Source: Phytophthora hibernalis (Eukaryota > Oomycota > Peronosporomycetes > Peronosporales > Peronosporaceae). From it: a stretch of DNA of 64,000 nt. The translations under genes and the position numbers were made by a program. The notes under the pieces are model-generated. The model was not told where the DNA came from. It saw only the letters and a program-made list of their open reading frames with translations, and did not search any database. The stretch is from assembly GCA_012656075.1 (NCBI GenBank), contig JAAKBF010000033.1, positions 620,001 to 684,000 on the forward strand, written 5' to 3'. Shown piece after piece: positions 42,356-52,311 of the stretch (the first letter of the stretch is position 1; the number at the start of each line of letters is the position of its first letter).

Positions 42356-44107
42356 TTGAACCAGACATCGGTTGATCGAGCTAACAGTCGACCAGATCTA
42401 CGCGGTAATACATATGATCTGCACGAGAAGCGAACTGACCAGGTCTCGAGTCTTCGTCGATCGAACGAGTTCGACCGATCGGATGCCGCGACTATGACCT
42501 TGGATCTCCACTCCGGAGACCCTAGAGGTTATTGGAAGCAACAAGAGAAGGAAGAGTGGTTTAGACCTGCAGATGGTGAGATTACTGTAGTTCCCCCAAA
42601 TCCTGGAACTCCGCGCGTCGGTGAACTCCACCGATCGGATGCGTCCATATCGCCCACAGATCTCCTACCTGGAGAATCTCGCGGATACTGGAAGCATCAT
42701 GCGCCGGGAAAGTGGTTCCGACAAGCCAAAGTGACTGGCAAGATCAACAATGAAAAGGCGATCTTGCTCCTAGACACAGGCGCCGAGGTGTCCATCGTGG
42801 ATACCACCTTAGCTCGTAAGGTTGGATGCTATGTCGATCGGAGTGAGAGTCAAGAGTGCCTAGGAATTGGAGAGAGTGTGTACGTCGCGGAAGGACGGAC
42901 CAGGGTCAAGATCACCCTTGCCGGAAATCTGGTGTATGTCTTCAATATCTGGGTGGGAGATCTGTCGGGACATGAGGCGATATTGGACTTCATGGTCCCG
43001 GCCGGAATCCGGCTCGATCTTGCTAATGGGACACTGTGCTTACCGGATGAAGTCAGGATCTCGCTAAGTGGACGTCGACAACTCTATAGCGGAAAAATGA
43101 GACTGATACACATAGATGACTCCCTACAACTGGAGGTGGGTGAGTCCGTGGAATTGCCAGTGCGCCTGCGTGCGTCGTCGGACCAAGATAAGCTCTGGGT
43201 GACGCGAGGACAAGGCTGGGTACCGACGGTAATCTCTGGACGGGGTCGAACTCGGTATCTCCATATCACAAATGTGGGGACCGGTCTGCTTCGGATCCCG
43301 AAGAATGAGCGAGTCGGAATGTGGCTGACAGGAGATCGCGTGCCTCGATGGCCAGGATACGTCTCAGTCGGGTCACGTCGCTATGCTGAGTGGCAGAATT
43401 TGGCGTTCGAAGCTACGACCGATGCTGACCTGCAAGGATCGGATGAGCCTGAACAACAAGGACCCTTGGTCGACCATCCGACATATCCTACCCCGCGCGC
43501 AATCCTGCGTAGAGGATCGGGCGTCACCCCGAAGATGTTGTCCGGCGTTGTCATTAACGACGAAGGCCGAGAGGTCGACAGCCCAAGTATGACGAACGGA
43601 AACGACCGAGAAGTATGTACTCCAGCTGCCATGCCAGTGCAGTCGGCACCGGAACATGAGAGGGAGTCGGAAAGTCTGACACGAGAACCGCCGCTGAGCC
43701 AGTCTGACTCTGACCGACCAGAGAAGGAGAGGCCTACTGAGGGGTCCGTAGATCCTGTCGCTGTGGTGGACAACGAATCAGCACCTGAGCCGGTCGAGGT
43801 CGATCGACCAGGGGCGGACGTCTCTGAGCCGACTTCGTCCGACTGCCCGAAACAGTCGGACGCCGAAGGTGATATATCAGGCAGGTCAGCCAACGTCGGT
43901 GCAGATCCGGCGACGTCTGTTAACTACGGGTCAAGACCAGCTCGGACCGCGACCGATCGCCATGGCCATGTACCGTTAGGACCGGAACGATCGAAGTCAG
44001 CGGAACCCGAAGAAGGGATGGTGGCGAACTGTTTGAGGAGGACGTGCAGGAGAGCTGGCTGTGCTGCCCGAGGTCTCGACCACGACCGACGAGGTGACAA
44101 TCGATGA
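42356..44107 (+). CDS. Gypsy protease and linker
   Basis: The frame is open for 583 codons. A duplicated GYWK..WFR segment lies at about residues 57-72 and 114-127. The aspartic protease active site is LLLDTGAEVSIVDTTLA (about residues 143-159), with a later hydrophobic strand and GHEAILDFMVPAGI. A long acidic Ser/Pro/Glu-rich linker (about residues 350-560) leads to the RT. The last 30 codons are out of phase with the RT piece beginning at about 44061, so a one-base shift, programmed or accidental, lies there. Confidence 0.75.
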   Translation: MNQTSVDRANSRPDLRGNTYDLHEKRTDQVSSLRRSNEFDRSDAATMTLDLHSGDPRGYWKQQEKEEWFRPADGEITVVPPNPGTPRVGELHRSDASISPTDLLPGESRGYWKHHAPGKWFRQAKVTGKINNEKAILLLDTGAEVSIVDTTLARKVGCYVDRSESQECLGIGESVYVAEGRTRVKITLAGNLVYVFNIWVGDLSGHEAILDFMVPAGIRLDLANGTLCLPDEVRISLSGRRQLYSGKMRLIHIDDSLQLEVGESVELPVRLRASSDQDKLWVTRGQGWVPTVISGRGRTRYLHITNVGTGLLRIPKNERVGMWLTGDRVPRWPGYVSVGSRRYAEWQNLAFEATTDADLQGSDEPEQQGPLVDHPTYPTPRAILRRGSGVTPKMLSGVVINDEGREVDSPSMTNGNDREVCTPAAMPVQSAPEHERESESLTREPPLSQSDSDRPEKERPTEGSVDPVAVVDNESAPEPVEVDRPGADVSEPTSSDCPKQSDAEGDISGRSANVGADPATSVNYGSRPARTATDRHGHVPLGPERSKSAEPEEGMVANCLRRTCRRAGCAARGLDHDRRGDNR

Positions 44108-46377
44108 CATTCAGGTAGGTGGTTTCCAAGGCGCCGATCCGGAGAAGATCGAAACGCTTCGGCAGATTATCTGGCGGAAACACCACATCTTGCTTGGTAA
44201 GGGGAATGCCCTGCCACCCGCAGCGCGGGGTGTGGTCTGCGACATCGACGTAGGTGGTGCTAAGCCGATCGCCCAGCGAGTGCGTAAGATCGCGCCGCGA
44301 TTCCGGGAGAAGGTGTCGGATCTGCTCAAAGGATTGTTGTCTGCGACTATTATCAAGTATTCGACCTCATCATGGGCGTCCCCGATCGTGATCATTATCA
44401 AGAAGAATGGAGTGGATATACGCCTATGCATCGACTACCGGCTGTGAACAGCCTGACCAGGTTGATGGTCTACCCCATGCCTTTGATAAACGAGCTGCTA
44501 GAGAACTTAGATAAAGTCCTCTGGTATTGCTCTCTGGATATGGCTAGTGGATTTTGGGTCGTGACCATGGCCGATCGGGCGCGGGCGATTTCGGCCTTCA
44601 TCACCCCTTCGGGCTGTTTGAGTGGAACCGGATGCCATTCGGTCTTAAGAATGCGCCACAGATCTACCAACGTCTGATCGACAACGCCCTATATGGATTT
44701 ATGAAGATCTCTCGATCTGGTAACTCGGAAGGTCTCGTCGACCTGTTTGAAAGTGGGGAGCCCCTGGCCCCTGGTCGACTGTCGGTGCTGGGGCGTCGAT
44801 CTTACATCGACGATATCCAGGTGACCGCTGGGTCATGGGACCAGCTCTGCGGCCGAGTGGAAGCTCTGCTAGAAGCGTGTGATAAGTGGAACCTGTCGAT
44901 CAGCGTCGTGAAGAGTTTCTGGGGCATGAGGAAGGTGGACTACCTAGGACATCAAGTGTCGAGCGACGGACTAGAAGCTCACCCGAAGGACTTGAAGGCA
45001 CTGACCGATCTGCCGTTTCCGAGATCGCTGCGAGCGATGCAGTCGTTCCTGGGCAGTCTGAATTATTACGGCCGTTTTATTGAGGACTACGCGGTGCACG
45101 CGGCTGTTCTGTATGAACTGCGCGAGGTGGACTTTGCAGAACTTAAGAAGAGTCAGGACCTCCAGCGGGTCCTCGATCCGACGAAGTCGGACCAAGACGT
45201 GTCACGACAGACGAAGACCGATCGAGACGAGTCAGCTCCAGTCGGATTTGATGAGAAATGGATTCGTTCGCTCCGGGCTTTCGAGGACTTGAAGCGGAAG
45301 ATCGCGACTACCCCAGTCCACAAACACTTCGACCCCGAACGACAGCCGGTGATAATTGTCTATGCGAGCGACTGGGCGATATCGGCTGCCCTGATGCAGG
45401 AGAATGATCAGGTATATTACCCCGTCACCTTCTCCAGTCGAACGTTGAAGTCGAACGAGCTCAACTATAATGTGGTGGAAAAGGAAGTGCTGGCGCTGTT
45501 GCGGATCCTAGATCTGAACTACAACATGTTGGTCGGCCGACCGATCCGGATCTTGTCTCGCCATTCCACCCTGGCCTGGCTGTTTAAGTCACCCGGTTTG
45601 CAGGGGCGACTGGGACAGTGGGCGGCGCTCATGTCGCCTTGGACGTTGGAGATTGTGAAGTGTACCAAGGGAGAGGACGAGATCCTCGGGACGATCGCAG
45701 CAAGTATCACTACTAGGTCGAAAGTGGACGAAGCCTTGATCGCGATCGCCCCGAAGAAGGAGCCTCGACGCCCAGTTCAGGCCCCGATCCCAACTATCCA
45801 GGCCGGAGAAGAGCTGTGGGTGGTGAGTTTCGATGGATCAGCCCGCGTCAAGCGCGGAGGTGGCGCCTACAGTGCGATTGTGTGGAGTCTGCCAAGCTGG
45901 ACTGTGGTGAAAGTTCGATCGGGCTACAGCGAGGGTATGACGGTGAATGAGGCTGAGTATAATGGCCTCCTACTGTGTTTCGACCTTCTGGGAGACCTCG
46001 ATCGAGGACGGCTGGTGTTCTGTGGCGACTCTAACCTGGTAATCCGACAAGTCCGAGGAGAGATCGATTGTAAAGCACCTGGTCTGACACTATTGAGACA
46101 GAAAGCACTCGATCGACTTCGAGAATGGCCAGCACATGAGCTTTTGCATGTCAAGCGCAACTGGAACGCCAGCGCGGACAGTCTCGCTAGCGCAGCTCTC
46201 CAGCGTCAAAAGGGCGTGATCGTGGAAGGTGAAAAGGAGTGGCTAGATTTGGCCACTCTGAATCGGTTGGGCGAGATCCTGACTGTCCGATCAGAGGAGT
46301 CAGTGGTAAAAATCTCACCCGTAGTCACGCGGTCAGGCAACAGGTCCAGATCTATCCCGACGGTGTTGCGAGAATAA
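44061..46377 (+). CDS. Gypsy RT, RNase H and additional RNase H
   Basis: RT begins near 44150 (ALPPAARGVVCDIDVG) and passes a one-base loss at about 44447 (after CIDYRL) and a shift near 44613. The long frame 44554-46377 has WNRMPFGLKNAPQIYQR and the catalytic SYIDDIQV (44803-44814), with a ~40-residue insert between. Thumb and connection: YLGHQVSSDGLEAHP and LGSLNYYGRFI. First RNase H: IIVYASDWAISAALMQ and NYNVVEKEVLALL. A second, separate type-1 RNase H follows with D in FDGSA (45832), E in NEAEYNGLL (about 45955), D in CGDSNLV (46027) and D in ASADSLA (46177). This extra domain matches the archaeal-like RNase H reported in oomycete and plant Gypsy elements. Confidence 0.85.
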
Positions 46378-46395
46378 TACATTCGCAGTCTTCGA

Positions 46396-47981
46396 GTGGA
46401 CCGGATCAGACAGTCCCAAGACGAGGAAGTCTGGATCTCGGGGTTGAAGAAATACTTGGTCGGCAACGTATCGGATCTGTCTCAAGAAGAAGCGCGATCG
46501 TACGGCAATATCGCGACGGATTATGAGGTAGACGATCAAGATCTGCTGTTCTACTGTCCACCCGGGCAAGGTTCGAGCGTCGATGGTGGTGCCAGAAACG
46601 CTTCACCAAGACGTTTTGCATCACTACCATGCAAGCCTAGAAGGAGGTCATCAAGGTATCGGTCGCACATATCAACGGATCCGGCGACATTTTCACTGGA
46701 GAGGACTGTATCGGAGTGTCCAGCGCTATGTCGGAGAGTGTGTAGACTGCGAGACCGGCAAGGGGCGACCCACGATCAGGGGCGAATCTCCGGGTAATAT
46801 CCAAGCGACGTACCCTTTCAGGTTATCGCGATGGGTCACATACCCTCGCTACCAAAGTCGGTCAAGAGCAACACGGAGCTGTTGATCTGGGTCGATCTGT
46901 TCACGGGCTATGTGATCGCGAAAGCAAGCGCATCCAGAACGGCACAGACGATCGCCGAATCCTATGAAGAATGCGTTTTTCGACGATTTGGGGCGAGCGA
47001 AGTGATCCGACACGATCGAGAACCGGGATTTATGGCAGATTTCTTCCGATCGTTTAACAAGATCCTCGGGCAACGTCAGAGAGCGACTATGGCCTACCAA
47101 CCTCAAGCCAACGGAACCGCAGAGCGAATGGTGCAGACCTCGACAAGAGCGCTGAAAATGTATCTTCAAGATCTGGATCAACGAGATTGGGACGAATATG
47201 CCGAGCGTCTGATGTTCGCGATCAATACCGCTCAAGATCGAGTTCGTGGAGATACTCCATTCTACTTAATGCATGGATGGGACCCGAGATCGACCCTGGA
47301 AGCGGTCATACCTGTGGGCAGCACCCGGAACCACGATCGAGACGCTCGACAGTGGAGGTACCAAGTGCAACGACATTACACCCAAGCTAGAGAACAGGTC
47401 AACGATCGTCTGAGGCAAGCGATAGCCGATCGAGCCGACCGGCATAACGACGAGGTCCGACCACACTCGATCGACGTTGGATCTCAAGTCTGGCTGTACT
47501 TGGATCGAGTGAAGGAAGGGTATGCACGAAAGCTAACTCATCTGTGGCATGGTCCTTTCCGAGTCGCGGAAAAGGTCAACGAGTACTCGATGAAGCTCCA
47601 GATAGCCGGCACGGATTATCGTCTGTTCCCGATCGTGCACGTCTCGAAGTTAAAGCTGGTCCGCGACTTTCCAGATCGGCCACAGGTAGAACTGACGGAT
47701 CCCGACGCGGATCGACTAGATTTCGACGAGGTCCTGCTACCTGAAGACAGTTGGACACCGGATCTCGAGGACGGAGAGTATGAAGTGGAGAAAATCACCG
47801 ACATGCGAACCGGTCGTCGGACCAGACATATCGGGAGTTCTTGGCGCACTGGAAGGGATATGACGACCCGAGCTGGATCGACGAGGTCGATCTCAACTGT
47901 GGGGCGCTCCTGCACGAGTTCCTTCGCGATCGCGTAAATCGGAATCGTTTCGGAGCGATGCAATCTCACGAGGAGGAGTGA
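46396..47981 (+). CDS. Gypsy integrase with C-terminal chromodomain, frameshifted
   Basis: The zinc-binding HHCC region is split between frames: HHYHASLEGGHQGIGRTYQR and CVDCETGKG (46583-46760). The core frame 46831-47937 has D in LIWVDLFTGYVIAKA, D in VIRHDREPGFMADFF and E in QANGTAERMVQT. The GPY/F region is LTHLWHGPFRVAEKV. The chromodomain starts EYEVEKITDMRTGRR (about 47779); one base later, from about 47825, another frame continues FLAHWKGYDDPSWIDEVDL and ends at TGA 47979-47981. A chromodomain would steer insertion to modified chromatin. Shifts near 46580, 46830 and 47825. Confidence 0.8.
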
Positions 47982-48211
47982 GATCGACTCCCTCGGGGCA
48001 GATAGGCTGCTCCGGGACGTAATCGGAAGACGGATCTGCAGGGAGGCTGCAGATCTCGGCGGAAAGGGATATTTGTATGAGTTTTACATATGCATGTATA
48101 TGAGTCTTGGAAGTCTAGGCCGGATCCCGCCTCACACGATGAGGTCGGAATCAGACACTGCTTAACCGAGCAACTATGTCAAGAAGTTGGGAAGACCAGA
48201 CAGATCAGGGC
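47982..48211. other. Gap between pol and antisense frame
   Basis: No gene seen. It contains a CTGCAG-rich inverted stretch near 48035-48055 and AT-rich TTTACATATGCATGTATATG. Confidence 0.4.
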
Positions 48212-50275
48212 TCAAGAAGAAAAGAACGTGTGGAATTGAAAATTAAAGCTGTCGGATCTCAGACTACAACTCCGGATGTCGAATGGCAACCGCCAGGAGG
48301 CGTAAGCGAATGGATCGAGGAAATCCCGATCGGTGGTGTCGAGATCGTGCGAGATCGTGTGGATCGACTGACGGGTGCGGCTACGGGACGAACTTGTTCC
48401 GCAGGCGGTTGACTCGACGAGCAGGGTGTTCCTGAGGAAGATCGCGGAATTGGTTGCGCCAATGGTCAGCGTCGTGGCTTTCGTCCAGAGCCTCGAGTAG
48501 ATCATCAGGTGGTGTTCGGTGGTTGGCAAGAGATGGTTGACCTGGGTACCAGGTCGTCTCAGGGCTGTGGGCGGTATGTGAAGGATCAGCGGATCTAGCA
48601 GCAAATCCACGTCAGACCAACCATCTCGCATCAGATGTAACAGTTCGTCCAAGAGTTGACACCAGTGTACACCTGCGTCGATCCGACGCCGTCGGCGTCG
48701 GGCGTGATAATCCGCGAGGACAGGATCGGCGTCCATCTGCGCAGTCGTGATCGGCAGATAGTGGGTCATCTCCCAGAATGCTTGGAGATATTGCTCCTCG
48801 AACGCCAGATATGCCCGGACCCAATGCAGTGCGGGCAGCCAGGTGTCGACGCACGTCGAAGGTCACCGCGTCCACAGTATTTTCCATGACTTCCCATGGC
48901 GTTGAATTCATCAAAGCAGTGACGTTCGGGCCGGTGATAAGGGTGTCCAGATAACCAGTCCCAGGAGCAGGCCCACGAACTCCGCGCATACGCCTAGGGA
49001 AGTACCAGCCCGCTGGCATCGAGAAGTGATCGAGCAGCGTGTGGCGGATCATCCCGGTTAGCTGCAACTGGTTCACAATCGCGGCCGACCAAGGCTCGAC
49101 GTCAGCTTGATTAAAGTGGCGGGGACGATCGAATCCCGGGATGGAAGTGGATAGATCGAACAGGGGCGGGGTCAGTCCGCCTTGAGGCCCTGGAGATGGT
49201 GGAGGATCTACCTGGCGATCCGCCTGGCGATCCGTCCGGCGACCCGTTCGGTGATCCAGAAGGAGAGGACTTGGGGCCATCGGAACCGGGGACTTCGATC
49301 GGGTGAGAAGGCTCGCCTTCAGGCGCGGGCGAAAACGCGACACCGAAAGGAAGATTCTTCCTTTTCGGTGTCGCGTTTTTCGCCGGAAGATTCTTCCTTT
49401 TCGGTGTCGCGTTTTCGCCCGCGCCATGAGGTGGGACTGACTCCGGAGGGGTCCCGAACAACTCGTAGTCGTCATCACCGCCGTCGTCTTGGATCTCCTC
49501 AACCAACTCTGGTTCTCCTCAATCGACTTCGGTTCTTCGACGTCGGAACCGGGAGGTGTCGGTGATCGGCTGGCTGGATGTGCAGGGTGTTCACGCCTCT
49601 TGCGAGAGTCCGGCTGCTGCGATGGAGACGCCGATCGACTCCGATCTCTCTTCCCGTGCAGATCGCGAAGGAACCCGATCGCGGGACGGTGAAGGAGAAG
49701 CAGACAGAGGCCAGCCGCCACTTGGAGACCCGGCTAGATGGGCTGTGTGCCACAGATTGGGAAGTGCTGATCGTGCCCCCAGACCCATGAGATGGTTGTC
49801 GCGAGCGAACAACAGCTCACGTTCACTGCAGTCGACTTGCGCTCGGAGATCGTCCACGGTGTCAGAGGCCAGATCGAGCTGGTAAGCCAGATCTCGGTTG
49901 GTCTCCTCCACACGAGCCAGCTCTTGCTGTATACGAGCGAGACGGCGTTCTGATTCATGGAGATCGTCACTCTGTTGCTGGACTTGAAAGCGCAGATCTT
50001 GGAATTCTGCCGACGCGGCGAAGCTAGCAGGCCCCTGCTGACGAGCGTCGATCTCGGCACGCAGACGTCGGATCTCTGCGTCTTGGTCTTGGCGGAGGTG
50101 CTCCAGACCTCGCAATTCGTTGGACATCCGGGTCATGATTTGGTCTTGCCCCGCACGGTCTTGCAGCAGCTGATCTCGGGTGGTCCGAACCTGGCGGAGC
50201 TCCTTCCAGGAATGCAACCTGCCGTGGCGCACCTAATGCAGAACGAGCCGAGGCGACCGATCTGCGCGAAGCCAT
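48212..50275 (-). pseudogene. Antisense ORF of the Gypsy element, coiled-coil N-terminus
   Basis: On the minus strand an ATG at 50275 opens MASRRSVASARSALG. After a shift near 50200 a long coiled coil follows (LRGLEHLRQDQDAEIRRLRA, LARIQQELARVEETNRDL), 50180-49790. A basic/Ser-Pro linker (to about 49250) includes the duplicated TRHRKGRIF. The C-terminal part, 49130-48212 in two frames, has FNQADVEPWSAAIVNQLQLT, WYFPRRMRGVRGPAPGTG, YLPITTAQMDADPVLADYHA and WCQLLDELLHLMRDGWSDVD. Total about 680 codons with at least three shifts. Its size and composition suggest a capsid- or envelope-like accessory protein; no homology can be claimed. Confidence 0.55.
49322..49435. repeat. Hairpin plus direct duplication inside antisense ORF
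   Basis: GGCGCGGGCGAAAACGCGAC at 49322 is mirrored by the reverse complement ending at 49435. Inside, GGAAGATTCTTCCTTTTCGG occurs twice (about 49349 and 49385), so two alternative stem-loops can form. The GGAAGATTCTTCC core is itself a palindrome. Confidence 0.85.
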
Positions 50276-50469
50276 GTGCCGGCGAAAATGGGTATGCGTT
50301 TGACTTTGTTGCGGCTGTTCGAGTAGGCGTTTCGATGCATGGAGGTATGAGGTGGATGCTAGCGAGCAAGCATGTGTGTGGGGTGCGTGATTTGATCAGT
50401 AACGCGGTGTGTGCGGCGTAAATGCTGTGTCAAAATTGTGGCGCGTGAAGGTGACTGATGTCGCTGAGT

Positions 50470-50542
50470 GTCGGTGTCGTCTAGTGGTTAGGACGTGAGC
50501 TTAACACGCTCAAGATCGAGGGTTCGATCCCCTCCTCCGATA
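50470..50542 (+). tRNA. tRNA-Val(AAC), unit 1
   Basis: 73-nt cloverleaf: acceptor GTCGGTG/CTCCGAT with one U-U pair, D-stem GTCT/GGAC, anticodon stem TGAGC/GCTCA with loop TTAACAC (anticodon AAC), T-stem GAGGG/CCCTC with loop TTCGATC, discriminator A. It has an A box in TCGTCTAGTGG and a B box GGTTCGATCCC. A T-run (TTTTT) 13 bases downstream can end Pol III transcription. CCA is not encoded, as expected in eukaryotes. Confidence 0.95.
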
Positions 50543-50891
50543 TCTTCTTGCCTTTTTGCTCATCGGCAGATGATGGTGTTTTTGGCGATTTGCAAGCCAA
50601 CTACACACTGTGCTGCCTTCTCTTATGGCCTCGAAGCTCCGTGTGGCCGCTACAGCTTGTATGCTAGTTGCATCAGGCCCTCGCTGGCCCGGAATCTGGT
50701 GTCGGCACGAGAAGAGTGTCATGGTCATCCGACGTGAAATCGTGTGCAGGTGTGCACATATATAGGAGTGCGTCAGCGAGTGCGGCGAACAATGAGGAGG
50801 AGAATAGCGTGTGGCGCGCAGTTGACGGTGTTCGGTATTGGTTCGTATAGGGCGAATGTGGTGAGTGTTGTGATGTTGATCAGATTTCAAC

Positions 50892-50972
50892 GACAGCTTG
50901 GCCGAGTGGTTAAGGCGATAGACTAGAAATCTATTGGGGTAACCCGCGTGAGTTCAAATCTCACAGCTGTCG
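50892..50972 (+). tRNA. tRNA-Ser(AGA), unit 1
   Basis: 81-nt class II cloverleaf: acceptor GACAGCT/AGCTGTC, anticodon stem ATAGA/TCTAT with loop CTAGAAA (anticodon AGA), long variable arm TGGGGTAACCCG, T-stem GTGAG/CTCAC with loop TTCAAAT, discriminator G as in serine tRNAs. A box TGGCCGAGTGG; B box AGTTCAAATCT deviates from GGTTCGAATCC. TTTT 5 bases downstream is a Pol III terminator. Confidence 0.95.
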
Positions 50973-51808
50973 GACCCATTTTGCATGTCACTTGTGCGCC
51001 TTCTACCTCTCGCTTTTTGGATTTTCACACCTCTCTGCGCTGCCCCACGACCACCAGGGTCTAGCGACACCTTGACATCGCTCATTCGGAATCGCCTGCC
51101 CGTATTGCAGCTTGTACCGGAGTCATGTATCCGGCTGGCACACAGTACTCCATTTCCCAGCGAACAATCAAGCGTGTACGGTCCTGGTAAATCACTACGC
51201 TGGAACGGCTTACTCAGCCATCAAGGCATACCGTACTGTCCTAAGCTAGGTGTATACGGTTTCATCACGGAAACCTGGCGCGCGACCCAGCGACGAGGAC
51301 AGAGGTAAATCCTGCCGCGTAGGATCTCGGGAGGCACCGCCGCACTTTGTTTGCTTTGCTTGGTGTGGCAACAAGGAAACCATCTGCGCGGTCAACACCG
51401 CTCGAATCACCATGATAAGGTCAAGGGCATCCCATTTGCAAGGGAATTACAGGTATTGGAGGTGGTTGTCGTCTAGCATGCATCGAATGTGCCAACGTTT
51501 TTAACGTAAATTGTCCAAAGCGAAAGCGTTCCCGGTCATGGCTAGGACGTCAGGAGACATGCTCGTGGCAGGAAGAAGCGACAACACGTAGCTGTGCGAG
51601 CATCGGAGCAGTGGTGCCGGCGAAAATGGGTATGCGTTTGACTTTGTTGCGGCTGTTTGAGTAGGCGTTTCGATGCATGGAGGGTATGAGGTGGATGCTA
51701 GCGAGCAAGCATGTGTGTGGGGTGCGTGATTTGATCAGTAACGCGGTGTGTGCGGCGTAAATGCTGTGTCAAAATTGTGGCGCGTGAAGGTGACTGATGT
51801 CGCTGAGT

Positions 51809-51881
51809 GTCGGTGTCGTCTAGTGGTTAGGACGTGAGCTTAACACGCTCAAGATCGAGGGTTCGATCCCCTCCTCCGATA
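51809..51881 (+). tRNA. tRNA-Val(AAC), unit 2
   Basis: Identical to the unit 1 gene; downstream T-run is TTTTT. Confidence 0.95.
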
Positions 51882-52230
51882 TCTTCTTGCCTTTTTGCTC
51901 ATCGGCAGATGACGGTGTTTTTGGCGATTTGCAAGCCAACTACACACTGTGCTGCCTTCTCTTATGGCCTCGAAGCTCCGTGTGGCCGCTACAGCTTGTA
52001 TGCTAGTTGCATCAGGCCCTCGCTGGCCCGGAATCTGGTGTCGGCACGAGAAGAGTGTCATGGTCATCCGACGTGAAATCGTGTGCAGGTGTGCACATAT
52101 ATAGGAGTGCGTCAGCGAGTGCGGCGAACAATGAGGAGGAGAATAGCGTGTGGCGCGCAGTTGACGGTGTTCGGTATTGGTTCGTATAGGGCGAATGTGG
52201 TGAGTGTTGTGATGTTGATCAAATTTCAAC

Positions 52231-52311
52231 GACAGCTTGGCCGAGTGGTTAAGGCGATAGACTAGAAATCTATTGGGGTAACCCGCGTGAGTTCAAATCT
52301 CACAGCTGTCG
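52231..52311 (+). tRNA. tRNA-Ser(AGA), unit 2
   Basis: Identical to unit 1; the base run just upstream is CAAATTTC instead of CAGATTTC. Confidence 0.95.

Larger units (their letters stand above)
39930..50275 (+). mobile_element. Ty3/Gypsy retrotransposon with second RNase H, chromodomain and antisense frame; 3' end missing
   Basis: Ordered domains on the plus strand: gag with zinc knuckle, protease, RT-RNase H, second RNase H, integrase, chromodomain. A 2-kb antisense frame follows. The left limit is approximate, since no LTR pair can be seen: the element is cut at 50275, where the tRNA array begins. GATC-containing hexamers are very frequent throughout, unlike the flanks. Confidence 0.8.

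Noticed and set aside
49182..49885. Plus-strand frames in the Gypsy 3' region
   Set aside because: They are shadows of the antisense ORF, which has better domain-like composition and length.
50495..50850. Repeated 60-126 codon frames across the tRNA genes on both strands
   Set aside because: They overlap the tRNA genes, repeat only because the unit repeats, and have no coding character.
50973..51800. 5S rRNA, snRNA or a third tRNA in the array spacer
   Set aside because: I looked for 5S and U6 sequence landmarks and for further cloverleaf/B-box patterns and found none.
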